A stretch of 64,000 nt of DNA, taken from contig CP154956.1 of assembly GCA_039621445.1 (NCBI GenBank), forward strand, positions 34,693,437 to 34,757,436, written 5' to 3'. The translations under genes were made by a program, and so were the position numbers. This document shows positions 31,996 through 41,353 of this stretch, in pieces. The stretch is from Euglena gracilis (taxonomy: Eukaryota > Euglenida > Euglenophyceae > Euglenales). The stretch's first letter is position 1. Every line of letters starts with the position of its first letter. The notes under the pieces were generated by a model, which did not search any database, was not told the origin of the DNA, and was given only the letters and a program-made list of their open reading frames with translations.

Positions 31996-33759
31996 GTACT
32001 TGCTGTCGGGGGCTGCTGCCCCCCCTGGAGGAGTCCCGGCCTCGGTGCTGCGGGTCGGGACCTGGAACATGAGCCATTGGACCGCCGCGAAGGTGTCCAT
32101 GGTGGCTGCCTTGGTGTCGGCCGACGTGCTGGCTGTGCAGGAGACGCACCTGGCGCAGGTGCCGCTGCTCTCCGCCACACGACGGCCGCTAATGCGGGTC
32201 TTCATCTGCAGCATGGGCGCCCTGTGCAGGCCGCCAATCGCTCCGAGCACGGGAAGTCCTGCGGCGTGGGCTTCCTCTGGCGCCAGGGCATCGCCGTCCT
32301 CCCCGCCATGCCAGCCTGCCCAGCGTGGCGTCGCCTGCACGCGATGCGGCGCCTGCACGGGGTTCGTCTCGCCCCACGTCCTGGACTGCCGCTGGGGCTG
32401 CTCTTGCTGTCCGTGTACGCGCCCCTCTCCCACCAAGCAGAGCGCCGCCCCTTCGACCTGGAGTTCGCAGCGCTGGTCTTCGCCCTGGACATGCAGGTGC
32501 CCACGCTGCTGCTGGGCGACTTCAATGGGTCCGTGAGCCCGGCAACCGACTACCTCAACTCCGGTCGCCGTCCACCCTGCGGCCTCCTCGCCGATCTGCT
32601 GGGTCCTGGTCGTCCCTGGGTCGACGTGCATCGCCTGCTGCTGCCGGCGCCGCTGCCCTTCACCTACCACCAGTCAGGCCCTGGAGGATCGACAATGGCT
32701 TCACGGATCGACCTGGTCCTCGCAAACACGGCGGCGATGCGGCTGGTTCGGGAGGCCTCGGTCCTCGAAGGGCTCAATGACGGCGGCCATTGTCCTGTGC
32801 TGGTGTCTTTGTCCCTCGACGCGGGCCGCATTGATTGGCAGCCGCCTCGCCCTCGTCCTCCGCCGCTGCTCTACGCGACCTCCTCCGACCTGGCGTCCTC
32901 GCCCCAGTGGTCCGACCTCATGGAGCGCTGGCTGCTCTCTCCAGCTGTCGTGGCCCTCCGTCCCCGTCCTGACGAGTCGCTGGATTCCCTCGCGACTGCT
33001 CTCCGTGCGGCATTGGAGCACCTGGTGTCGCTGGCTGGCGGCTGGACGGTTCGACCTCGCAAGCGGCGCTTGGCGTACGACTCCAAGGAGGTGCGCTGCC
33101 TCCGCGGCCAGCTGGATGTCCTTCACCGCCTGGCTGCGCAGTGCCGCCGCGCGCTGGATGCCTCGTCTCCCGGCTGCTGGCCACACCACTGGATGGCTCT
33201 GCTCGACGACCTGGAGCGCCGCGGGCTGTCCCTGCCACGAGATGTCCCTGTGGCTGTGCTGGCAGTGGCTGTGCAGAACGCCATCACTACCCGACTCCCA
33301 GACCTGCAAACTCTCTTGCGGCGCCATCGTGCGGAGCGCTGCAAGCGGTTCAAGGCTGCGCTTCCTCGGCTGTGGAAGGAGGACCTGGGCGTGATCCAGC
33401 GCTGGCTGCAGACCCCTGGGGTGCCGTGGGGCTCGCGCCCGGTGCTGGACGCCTCGGGGCAGCAGTGTCTCACCGCGGCGGCTGTGGATGGGGCTGTGCG
33501 CGCCTTCTGGGTCGAGCAGGTGCTGCGGCAGCATGCGGGCTTGGATGAAGCAGCACGCTGGAGGGCATTCCTCGACTCCCGCTTCGGTACTCACACATCC
33601 CTGTGGCCACCTGGCCTTCGTCGCCCTGGACTGCGGAGCGGGTGTCTGCGGCCCTGCGCTCGATGCGGGAAGGTGCTGCGCCGGGCCTGGCCGGGGTCCC
33701 CATCGCGGTGTGGAGGTCACTGCCCGCTCCCTGGCCGGAGGCTGTCGCGCGCTTGCTGA
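31988..33759 (+). CDS. LINE AP-type endonuclease (EEP family), start of ORF2
   Basis: Starts at ATG 31988. RVGTWNMSHW and VQETHLAQV near 32055-32155 are the N-terminal EEP blocks. A frameshift near 32200 moves the rest to another phase (32077-33759), with LLLSVYAPLSH, LLLGDFNGS (near 32512), SRIDLVLAN (near 32703) and DGGHCPVLVSL (near 32780). GDFN and the S-x-ID motif match the family; the last motif has GGH where SDH is usual. The enzyme would nick target DNA to start target-primed reverse transcription. The C-terminal ~270 residues link to RT. Confidence 0.8.
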
Positions 33760-35684
33760 CGCTCGTGCAGGAGCAGCAGCGGTGGCCCTCCTGCTGGCTG
33801 GACGCGTACGTGGCCATGATCCCCAAGGCGTCTGGTGGTCCACGCCCTCAGGACCAGCGTCCTATCACGGTGCTGGAGGTGCTGTACCGGCTGTGGGCAA
33901 AGGGGATCGTCACCGCGTGGACCCCGACCCTCCAACACGTCTTCCTCTCGGACACCGCCTTCGGCTTCCGCGCAGGCCGCGGTACCCTGCATGCAGCGCA
34001 GGTGGTGCAGGACATCATGCGCCTGCAGCGCCACCGCCGCGCGGAGCTGTGGGTGGCCTCTTTCGACCTGGCGAAGTGCTATGACAGCCTGCCATGGTGG
34101 GCGGTATTCCGGGTGCTGCGGCAGGCGGGCGTGCCGGAGGACGTGGTGGCCACCTTCGCTGCGTTCTACCGGGACGTGCGCAGGCGTTTCCGCTACGGGA
34201 CCATCTTCGGCGAGCCGTGGCAGGCGTGCAATGGCCTGGCGCAGGGCTGCCCGGCAAGTCCCGACCTGCTGAACATCCTCTTCGAGACCTTTCATCGGTG
34301 GGCTGCCGCGCAGCGCCTCGGGGTCGATGTCGCAGGCCTCCATGTCGCGTCCGTCAGCTTCGCCGACGACCTGGTGCTGCTGGCCCCTTCCCAGCCTGCG
34401 GTGGAGGAGCTGATCGCGGCGTACCTGGAGTGGTGCGCTTTGCTGGGCGTGAAGGTCACGAAGGTCCAAGTCTGGTCCACGCTGGGCCCTGGGCTGGCCG
34501 TGTCCATCGGCGACTCCTCCGTCATGACCACCGCTGAGTTCCGCTTCGTCGGGGTGGAGCTGGGTCTGCCCAACCGGATCGGCGACTCGGCGCACTGGCT
34601 TCCCCGGTTGGACAAGGCGCTGTCCGCTGCTCAACGACTGCGCTGCCTCCCGCTGCCCGCTGCGCTGAACGCGGTCCTGTGGCGGACGACGGTGCTGCCG
34701 AAGGCCCTCTACGGCTGTGAGCTGCGCAACGTCACGGCCACACAGCTGGCCCCGCTGGTGGCTGCGGCGAAGGCTGCTGTGTGCACCAAGCCGCCGCTGG
34801 AGCTGAATGCCTGGAACGCCCCGGAGGTGGCGCTGGGCTGGCCGCTGGGGGACTCCGCGCCGCTGCACCCCATGGCCTTCGCCCGGCTGCTCCAACTGCG
34901 CTGGCTGCACCTCCTGGCGAACGGCGAGGGCATCGCGAGCGTCATCCACCGGGCTGTGGCCTGCCCTTCCACGGAGTGGCGCGAGCCCTCCCTGGCGCTG
35001 CGGTCTGCTCTGGCGGCGGTGGGCTGGTCCATCAAGCGGAACGCGCAGTGCAGCCGTTCCGCGTCCTGGCCACGGCTGCTCCCAGAGCTGTCGCTTGCGG
35101 CCACGTCCTTGCTGTCCCCAGACGACATCAACGACCCCCATGAGCAGGCGGTGTTCACGGACGGCTCGGTCTCCGCTGGAGGGGGAGGTGCCGCGGTATG
35201 GAGTCCGGTGGATGGCGAGTCCCTGCTACTCCACGTCCCCGCACCGCGCAGCAGCACCCACTGTGAGCTGCTCGCCCTGGAGCTGGCGTTGGGCTTGCAG
35301 CCTACTCAGGTCCTCACCGACTCGCTGTGCGCACTGCAGCTCCTCCATGGCTGGGGCGCGATGCCGAAGACGCGTCGGCTACGCTGCCCGGATCGGGTGG
35401 AAGTGCGTCGGGCGCTGGCAGCCGCCGCGGCGTGTATCCTGCCCGTGACGCTGGAGAAGGTGCGGGCTCATGACGACCGTGGGGTCCAGCGCGGGCTGTC
35501 AAAGGCGGTGGGCAATGATGCTGCTGATGCCCTGGCCAAGCAAGCGGCGGCGGGGACGACCTCACCATCTGTCCGGCCCCCGGAGGACGTCCCGATGCTG
35601 GGTCCGGCGGGCGACCCGGTCGTGCTGTTGGATGGGGATGGCGCGGTGGTGCTTACCGTCCCCTCCTCTTTCCCGGTGGCCTGA
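33603..35684 (+). CDS. LINE reverse transcriptase and RNase H
   Basis: A 693-codon frame, in a phase different from the endonuclease, starting around MATWPSSPWTAERV. RT motifs: RPITVLEVLYRLWAKGI (near 33865), FGFRAGRGT, SFDLAKCYDSLPWW (near 34060), GLAQGCPASPDLLN (near 34230) and SFADDLVLLAPS (near 34355). The RNase H domain begins with AVFTDGSVSAGGGGAAVW (near 35150), then HCELLALELAL, VLTDSLCALQLL and NDAADALAKQA (near 35515), supplying the D-E-D-D residues. Both catalytic sets look intact, so this is the best preserved part of the element. Confidence 0.93.
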   Translation: MATWPSSPWTAERVSAALRSMREGAAPGLAGVPIAVWRSLPAPWPEAVARLLTLVQEQQRWPSCWLDAYVAMIPKASGGPRPQDQRPITVLEVLYRLWAKGIVTAWTPTLQHVFLSDTAFGFRAGRGTLHAAQVVQDIMRLQRHRRAELWVASFDLAKCYDSLPWWAVFRVLRQAGVPEDVVATFAAFYRDVRRRFRYGTIFGEPWQACNGLAQGCPASPDLLNILFETFHRWAAAQRLGVDVAGLHVASVSFADDLVLLAPSQPAVEELIAAYLEWCALLGVKVTKVQVWSTLGPGLAVSIGDSSVMTTAEFRFVGVELGLPNRIGDSAHWLPRLDKALSAAQRLRCLPLPAALNAVLWRTTVLPKALYGCELRNVTATQLAPLVAAAKAAVCTKPPLELNAWNAPEVALGWPLGDSAPLHPMAFARLLQLRWLHLLANGEGIASVIHRAVACPSTEWREPSLALRSALAAVGWSIKRNAQCSRSASWPRLLPELSLAATSLLSPDDINDPHEQAVFTDGSVSAGGGGAAVWSPVDGESLLLHVPAPRSSTHCELLALELALGLQPTQVLTDSLCALQLLHGWGAMPKTRRLRCPDRVEVRRALAAAAACILPVTLEKVRAHDDRGVQRGLSKAVGNDAADALAKQAAAGTTSPSVRPPEDVPMLGPAGDPVVLLDGDGAVVLTVPSSFPVA

Positions 35685-35750
35685 TGGCGACGTTGTCGGC
35701 GACTGTGGTGTTCCAAGGGACCTCGTCCCCGGCTGGACCTCCTGTTCCCC

Positions 35751-36095
35751 ATGGGTTTGGACTTCGACTGGGCCTCCTCCACCACCATCTTCCGCCGGCC
35801 GGTGGTCCAGTCCGGCGGCTTCGTGCACAAGGTGGCCCCGCGGGTGATCAAGTGGGTCGCCCGTGTCCGTGGCGGCTGTCTCGCTACGCGGGAGCGTCTG
35901 GCGCGGCACGGCATCGGCGGCGTGGTGTCACCTGTCTGCCTGTGCTGCGGGGTGGAGGTGGAGGACGACGCCCACGTGCTGACGGGCTGTCCGGCTACCG
36001 GCGCTGCCCCCCCCCCCCCCCGGCCTGCTGGATGTGTGGGCGCTGGCCTGCGCTACCTCGAAGCTGAGTGCCGCCCCCTTCACTGGCATGGCTGA
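35751..36095 (+). CDS. LINE zinc-finger segment (CCHC-type) after RNase H
   Basis: A 114-codon frame with ATRERLARHGIG and CLCCGVEVEDDAHVLTGCP near 35940-35990. The C-x2-C-x8-H-x4-C spacing is the zinc finger often found at the end of LINE ORF2 proteins, where it helps bind RNA or DNA. A run of 16 C at 36007-36022 follows directly, encoding prolines. Probably the end of the ORF2 polyprotein, displaced by a frameshift at about 35690. Confidence 0.7.
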   Translation: MGLDFDWASSTTIFRRPVVQSGGFVHKVAPRVIKWVARVRGGCLATRERLARHGIGGVVSPVCLCCGVEVEDDAHVLTGCPATGAAPPPPRPAGCVGAGLRYLEAECRPLHWHG

Positions 36096-37528
36096 CGGCG
36101 CACTGCCTCCCCCTGCTGGCGGCTCTGGTCCCCTCCACCGTGCTGCACCATCACGCTCTCCCGGAGGCGGATGCGACGCGGTTCATGCTCGCGTTGCACG
36201 TGGCCCTGGCTGAGCGCACGGCAGAACTCCTTCGTCGTCGTGGTGAGCTCATGGCCACCTCCCCGATGCTGGTCGACACGCCCTCCGACCAGCCCCCGGC
36301 GGTCCCCCCAGTCGTGTCCCCGGCCCCGGCGGCGAGCAGCTCCTCGTGTGCATTGCCCCCAGAGCTGCGCCTCAGTGTCCCCGAGCTGCGGTCCCGGGAG
36401 CTTCAGCAGCGCCAGCGCCCCCCGGCCCCGCTGGCACCAGCCGGTCCTCCGCAGGCCCCCCCGTGCGGTAGCCCCCGGCGGCGTTGGTTGCAGTCGCGCC
36501 TGGTCGTCTTGCTGCGGGAGCACACTGTGGTCTGCCCCGCCAGCCGCGGCTGCCGTTCGGAGGTCTTTCTGGACCTCTTTGAGGAGTTGGTGGGCGAGCA
36601 CTATACGACGACCCCTGGCTCCTTGCCGGCTCACCGCCTGTCCGGCTTCGCCAAGGCGCTGGCCAACCTGGTGGGCTCCGCGGACCTGAGCCCCCCCCTC
36701 CAGCGGCACTCATTGGGTGGCGGTCGGTGGCTGTACAACCGCACCCCCACTGTGCATCGGCATGCTGACCGCTGGCGTCGACGAGCTGAGCGAGAGCTGG
36801 CTGCCTGTCCGGTACCTCGCCACGTGGCAACCATCGAGGAGGTGGATGCCGGTCTGGCGGCTTGGCTGCAGTACCACCCCCACCTGCAGGCGGCGGCGGT
36901 GGAGGGGCTGCCGAGCAAAGCGCTTCTGCTGCTGCTGTGGGAGGTGGACAAGGGCATGCCCTTCACATCCACTGCGGGCAGCTCGGAGTCTGCGCTGGTC
37001 CTGGGCTTCACCCGTCGCCTGCGCCGCCAGGTGAGCCTGGACGATGAGCCGCGGGACTACATGATCCCCCGTGACGTGGTCGGCGCCCTGGGACCTGGCC
37101 TGCGGGACAGCCACAACCAGCGCTGGCCGGTGCAGATCGTGCCGCCCGCCCCCGGGGAGCCAGCTGCCTGGTACGACCTGTTCCAGCAGCGGTGGAAAGA
37201 CTTCTTGTCGTCTTTACGGGTCACCGCGCCAGCGGAGGAGGCGGATCATCGGCGGGCTCGAGCAGTGGGGGACCTGGCTCCAGCGAAGAGGCGGCGGACA
37301 GCCCATCCGGCACGAGCAGCGTCAGCCAAGCCCCCCGCCCCGCCGCGATCGTCAACCAGGGCACGGTCTCCGGACGCCGAGGCCGACGTGCCCCCACCGA
37401 AGCGTCAGTCCACCTTGGACTGTTGGCGGCAACCTGCGAGGGCCCCGCTCGACCTAATGGAGGAGGGATGGGGCGCTTGGCATCGTGGTGATCTCGGTCA
37501 TCATGGCCTAGACAGCGCCCCGCGGTGA
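36068..37528 (+). CDS. LINE additional ORF (ORF3), 486 codons, unknown function
   Basis: Starts inside the previous frame. Residues about 1-60 are Leu/Ala-rich helices, 65-140 are Pro/Ser-rich, and residues about 145-390 look globular (RRRWLQSRLVVLLREHTVV, EVFLDLFEELVGEHY, LPSKALLLLLWEVDKG, EPRDYMIPRDVVGAL). The tail is basic and proline-rich (AKRRRTAHP, PPKRQ) and includes RQSTLDCWRQ near 37402, similar to a PCNA-interacting PIP box but with W-R where two aromatics are usual. The globular part matches no family that I know. It may be a C-terminal domain of ORF2 or a separate protein. Confidence 0.55.
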   Translation: MPPPSLAWLTAHCLPLLAALVPSTVLHHHALPEADATRFMLALHVALAERTAELLRRRGELMATSPMLVDTPSDQPPAVPPVVSPAPAASSSSCALPPELRLSVPELRSRELQQRQRPPAPLAPAGPPQAPPCGSPRRRWLQSRLVVLLREHTVVCPASRGCRSEVFLDLFEELVGEHYTTTPGSLPAHRLSGFAKALANLVGSADLSPPLQRHSLGGGRWLYNRTPTVHRHADRWRRRAERELAACPVPRHVATIEEVDAGLAAWLQYHPHLQAAAVEGLPSKALLLLLWEVDKGMPFTSTAGSSESALVLGFTRRLRRQVSLDDEPRDYMIPRDVVGALGPGLRDSHNQRWPVQIVPPAPGEPAAWYDLFQQRWKDFLSSLRVTAPAEEADHRRARAVGDLAPAKRRRTAHPARAASAKPPAPPRSSTRARSPDAEADVPPPKRQSTLDCWRQPARAPLDLMEEGWGAWHRGDLGHHGLDSAPR

Positions 37529-37960
37529 GGCCCCCCTCGCCGCTCCGACCGAACCCCCCACCATACCGCCCCCCACCGCCATACCAACCCCAACGACAAC
37601 CCTCACCTCAACTCCCTCACGAGCCCCCACAGCCACCCCCACAGCGGAGCCCCAGCCCGAACCCCCCACAGCCGGAGCCACCGAGCCCTCCGCGGCGGCG
37701 GAGACGCTCAGTTTGCTCCAGCCCCGGCAGTTTCCGGGGGTATCGCTGCCCCTGGACAGCCCCCCAGCAACACCCCCCCACAGTCCGCGACCCCCCTCAC
37801 CGCAGCCCAAGCCCCCCACCGACGACAACCTCCCCAAGAAACAGTGGTGGGTAGCGGAGCTGCTGGACCTGTGACGGGTGAACCCCCTCCCTGCAAGGCG
37901 CGGGTGCCCCCACGGGCCCCGTCTGTATACTCAGAGCCTTGCGGAGGGACCCGAAAACAT
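37525..37960 (+). other. Proline-coding tail and 3' untranslated part of the LINE
   Basis: C-rich DNA (37530-37860) that would encode nearly pure Pro/Ser/Arg in one phase. Its start resembles the LINE's own 5' C-rich segment at 29555-29585 (shared CCACCATACCGCCCCCCAC). The composition change back to element 2 lies near 37960. Confidence 0.45.
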
Positions 37961-38669
37961 TTGACAAACCTGTAAACTATTTCACGACCGAACGTCCGAG
38001 CCGAATTACAACCTCGACCAACATCAACCTCTATCGACTTGTACCTGTACGTCACTGACAATACCAGCGGAACCAAAACGACAAAACGGGCCTGGGCAGC
38101 CCCCCTGGCCAGCCCACCTGAACCTGAACCGCTGGCCAGCTCAACTCGACCCAGCGCAACTGTCCCATACAAGACCCGATCCGACCCGATTTGACTGACC
38201 TAAAGTGCCTCTCTTCAGCCAATCAATCCATTCTTCATCGTTGTTGTTGTGGGTTGGGACCCCCCCGTGGAGTACGAACCTACCCCCCTGAACTTGGCCA
38301 GCCTACCTGTAAAAAAACAAAACACAGCCCCCAACCCCAGCCGTAGCAGCCAGCCAAAACTGGGCAAACGGTGGAAGGGGAACCTGACTTTGACCCAAAA
38401 ACGCAGACCTGGCCAACCCTGGGCCACCGGCCTGGGGGGGGGGGGGGCGCCGGGCCCTCCCCACCACCCGCCCCCCCCCAAACCCCCCCCCCCCCCCGAA
38501 AAAAAAAAACAAAAATACACAAAAAAACATTGACCCAGCCTGATTTTTACCCAAAACCCAGCCCTCATCTGATTTTATTAAAATTCGTCCCCGGCCGGAG
38601 CCTGACCGCTTGGCCTGGGTGGGGGGCTGGAAGACCCCAGCTGGACCCACCCCCCACCGAACAGACACC
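37961..38669 (+). other. 3' untranslated part of element 2, left piece
   Basis: A/C-rich DNA with the base use of element 2, including G- and C-runs (38436-38500) and an A-run. It ends with CACC at the insertion point of element 3 and resumes at 52480. No gene. Confidence 0.55.
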
Positions 38670-39377
38670 TGTAGACCGTTGGGGGTCGTCAACGGTCTAG
38701 GGGGAGGGAAGCACCCAAAGGACCATTTTTCAAAGTCGCACACAACATCGCTAAGTGCGCGCTTAAATTCACTTTTCGGAAACCTTCCAATTCATTCTCG
38801 AGATTGAACAAAAACCCCAAAGGTAGCTAATTATCCCCACTTCACAGACATTTGTGGGTTATTTTTATTTGCCATTATTCGAAGTTGAAGTTTTGGAAGT
38901 GGAATTCAAATCAACAAGATCTCTTGGATATTTGACAAGTATTGAATTCTACGGTGGAAGTGGATTGATTCAATAGTGACAGGGGACTTTCCAACTGCCG
39001 GACGCCCTCCGGCCACCTTTTTGACCCATTCCGGTGTGTGTGGACTTCCGGACATCGGTGTTGGTGTGTGGCATTCTTTGTGCTATTTGCATTTTTTTGG
39101 GTTGGCAAACCACATTTCGAAGGATAGCACCAAAGGTTTTCAATGGGAATTTGGGGAATTTTTGAAATGTTGTTACCGATCCTACGCGGGGAGTCCCAAC
39201 CCGGAGGGAACCTGGGGGAAACACCCGAAAATGACTTGAGCCCACCATTTTCGGGAAAAAACCCGGTTCCGGCGGGGGCACCCGCACCCCCCCACGGGCT
39301 GGTGGCTGGGGGGACGGACCCCGGCGAGGGAGGGCCTGGCCTGGCCCTGGCACAGGAGGGTGGTGCGGCCCTGAACA
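38670..39377 (+). repeat. 5' LTR of element 3 (708 bp)
   Basis: Begins with an inverted repeat, TAGACCGTTG, 8-nt loop, CAACGGTCTA. From 39143 it is open in the gag phase (ATG in MGIWGIFEM), so the gag ORF extends backward into the LTR. The 3' LTR matches it to the last base. Confidence 0.95.
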
Positions 39378-41320
39378 TGGTAAGCAGAGGTTGCTTCACT
39401 GACAGTGAAGACTTTTCAGAATCCCTGAACACGACAATCACAGAAGTTTTTGCCAGCCCTGTCGGCAAAAAAGTTTTCAGCCCAGAAAACACGGAAAGTT
39501 TTGATGGCACAGCCAGCAGGAAACTTACTGAAATTTTTGGCATGGTCACAGATTTTTCAGAATCAAACACGAATGTCGCTGAATCTGTGAATGTGGAATC
39601 ACAGAATTTTTCAGGTCAGCCAGCAGATTTTTCAGAAACCAGCCCCCGCAGTCAGGGTGTCAGACCTGCAGAATCTGTGGAATCTGAGGGGTTGTTTCAA
39701 TCGGCTGATCGGCTGAGTGGTTGGAATCATTCAGGCTTTTCTGCAGTTTCTCTCAGCCAATCTTCAATCTCAAAGCAATCTCAATTCAATTCAATTCCCA
39801 GCTCCCAGTCATTTAACACACAATCACAGGTTGCCTCAGATGATAAATCAGATTTCTCGTCTGAAAAATTAGGGGTTAGCCCTGAAAACTCAGTCCCCGT
39901 AAGGATGATAACTGCACAGGGGGAAAATTCACAGCCAGAAGGGGAAAATCAGCTGGTTCAGTGGGCAGAATCCCCCCCGTCGTATCAAAGTGACTGTGAA
40001 ACGGAGGGGGAGGGTGTACCAAACCCAGACCGGTTGAGAGAAATGGAAGATTTTTTGATTGCAGCAGGCTGGGTACCACCCCGAAATCAGGGTCTTGAAC
40101 AAAATCTGCCAGAATTTTCTGCGAATTGTGGTTTTCTGATGCAAACCCCCCAGCTGCACAGCCAGTTTGGAAATCAGTGTCCAGATTTTGGGACACAAAT
40201 TCCACAGATCGAGGGGGGTGAACCTGTACTTTTATTGGAGGACAGATTTTCAGTTAACCGTAGATTAACAGCCAGCGAGGGGATGTTAATTTCGACACAG
40301 CCAGTCCCTGAAAATTTTACATCAGCAGTTTTAACAGCTGAATCTGGCAATCTGGCCATAGGGGGGCCAGCCGGGCTGTTAAATCAAGTAGGGTCTAACA
40401 TGCAAATGATGGGGGATGAGGAAATGGAACCAGAATTACCTGTTTTTCAGCCCCCTGTTTTTGAACCACAGCCCCCCGAATCAAATTGTCAGATGATGGG
40501 GGGTGATGATTTTGACTCATGGGACCAATGGGCATACGGGGTGGATTGCTATTTACAGGAATTGAGCCGAAGCATAACTAACTGGGAGAGCATAATTCCC
40601 CCCCAGGTCGTAATTGAGAATCGGCTTGAAAATTTTGAGAAGAATTTGGCTGAAAAAAATGCCAGAGCACAGGCAGAACTTTTACAATTCATCCATGAAA
40701 ATTTGGAGAAACGAACGGCTGAAATGTGCAGCCAGTTTGAGCAAGAAAAGCAAAAAAGTCAGGAGCAAATTCAGCAATCAGTCAGCCAATTTATTTTACG
40801 GTGCCAAGAGGGGGGGAGTGCAGTTGAAAACATTGCAAACTGCCAGAAACAACTTTTGGGGATCGAAGTTCAAAGGCAGATTGAAGGAAAATTTTTCGAT
40901 TTTGAGAAAAAGTTACGAGATTTTATGGGCAGCGAACTGGCACAACTTGAGAGTCGTGGAAACGATGTCCAAAACAAATTGTTTGCACCAGGTGGGTTGG
41001 TCGAGCAAGTTGGAACTTGTTTGCATTCTGTTGAGCAAATTAAGTCAGATTTTCAGAAGGAAATTTTGGCAATTCGACAAGCAAATCGTGAGCTATGCTC
41101 TGGGGTGAACAAAAAATTTGCTGAAATCGCTGCTGGGCTGAAAATGGTGGGGGAGGAATCAAAGTCAAGTTTTGGGACCCTAACCCAGGAAATTCAGCAG
41201 CGATTCGAAGCAACTAGAAACGAGAGCAAAGCTCTGGGGGGCAGGGTCGCAGCAATTGAGAAATTTCTGGGCAGCCAGGAGGTGCCTTGGGATAAGGTGG
41301 TTGAAATGCTGGGAAAATGA
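39377..41320 (+). CDS. Gag N-terminal part (element 3)
   Basis: The frame is open from ATG 39143 in the LTR; the junction ATG at 39377 is the alternative start (MVSRGCFTDSEDFSES). The first ~250 residues are Ser/Phe/Glu-rich with repeated DFSES-like words. A Gln/Pro-rich stretch follows. From about 40600 the protein is strongly helical and charged (LENFEKNLAEKNARAQAELL, EQEKQKSQEQIQQSVSQFIL), a coiled coil as in Gag of elements 2 and 4. It ends with TGA at 41318-41320, after which the same phase remains open. Confidence 0.72.
   Translation: MVSRGCFTDSEDFSESLNTTITEVFASPVGKKVFSPENTESFDGTASRKLTEIFGMVTDFSESNTNVAESVNVESQNFSGQPADFSETSPRSQGVRPAESVESEGLFQSADRLSGWNHSGFSAVSLSQSSISKQSQFNSIPSSQSFNTQSQVASDDKSDFSSEKLGVSPENSVPVRMITAQGENSQPEGENQLVQWAESPPSYQSDCETEGEGVPNPDRLREMEDFLIAAGWVPPRNQGLEQNLPEFSANCGFLMQTPQLHSQFGNQCPDFGTQIPQIEGGEPVLLLEDRFSVNRRLTASEGMLISTQPVPENFTSAVLTAESGNLAIGGPAGLLNQVGSNMQMMGDEEMEPELPVFQPPVFEPQPPESNCQMMGGDDFDSWDQWAYGVDCYLQELSRSITNWESIIPPQVVIENRLENFEKNLAEKNARAQAELLQFIHENLEKRTAEMCSQFEQEKQKSQEQIQQSVSQFILRCQEGGSAVENIANCQKQLLGIEVQRQIEGKFFDFEKKLRDFMGSELAQLESRGNDVQNKLFAPGGLVEQVGTCLHSVEQIKSDFQKEILAIRQANRELCSGVNKKFAEIAAGLKMVGEESKSSFGTLTQEIQQRFEATRNESKALGGRVAAIEKFLGSQEVPWDKVVEMLGK
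39378..39395 (+). promoter_or_regulatory. Primer binding site (element 3)
   Basis: TGGTAAGCAGAGG follows the LTR directly. It matches the initiator tRNA-Met complement with one extra A. The LTR-terminal A and the TG of the site form an in-frame gag ATG (39377-39379). Confidence 0.7.
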
Positions 41321-41353
41321 GAAGCGACAATTCAACTGGAAGTTCGGAGGGAA

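Larger units (their letters stand above)
29344..37960 (+). mobile_element. GC-rich non-LTR retrotransposon (LINE) inserted in element 2
   Basis: Between the chromodomain stop and the 3' untranslated part of element 2 lies about 8.6 kb of strikingly GC-rich DNA with ORF1, AP-type endonuclease, reverse transcriptase, RNase H, a zinc-finger segment and a further long ORF. This order is that of LINEs that carry both endonuclease and RNase H. Boundaries are approximate: they are set by the change of base composition, and I could not find a target duplication or poly(A) tail. Several frameshifts are present. Confidence 0.85.
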
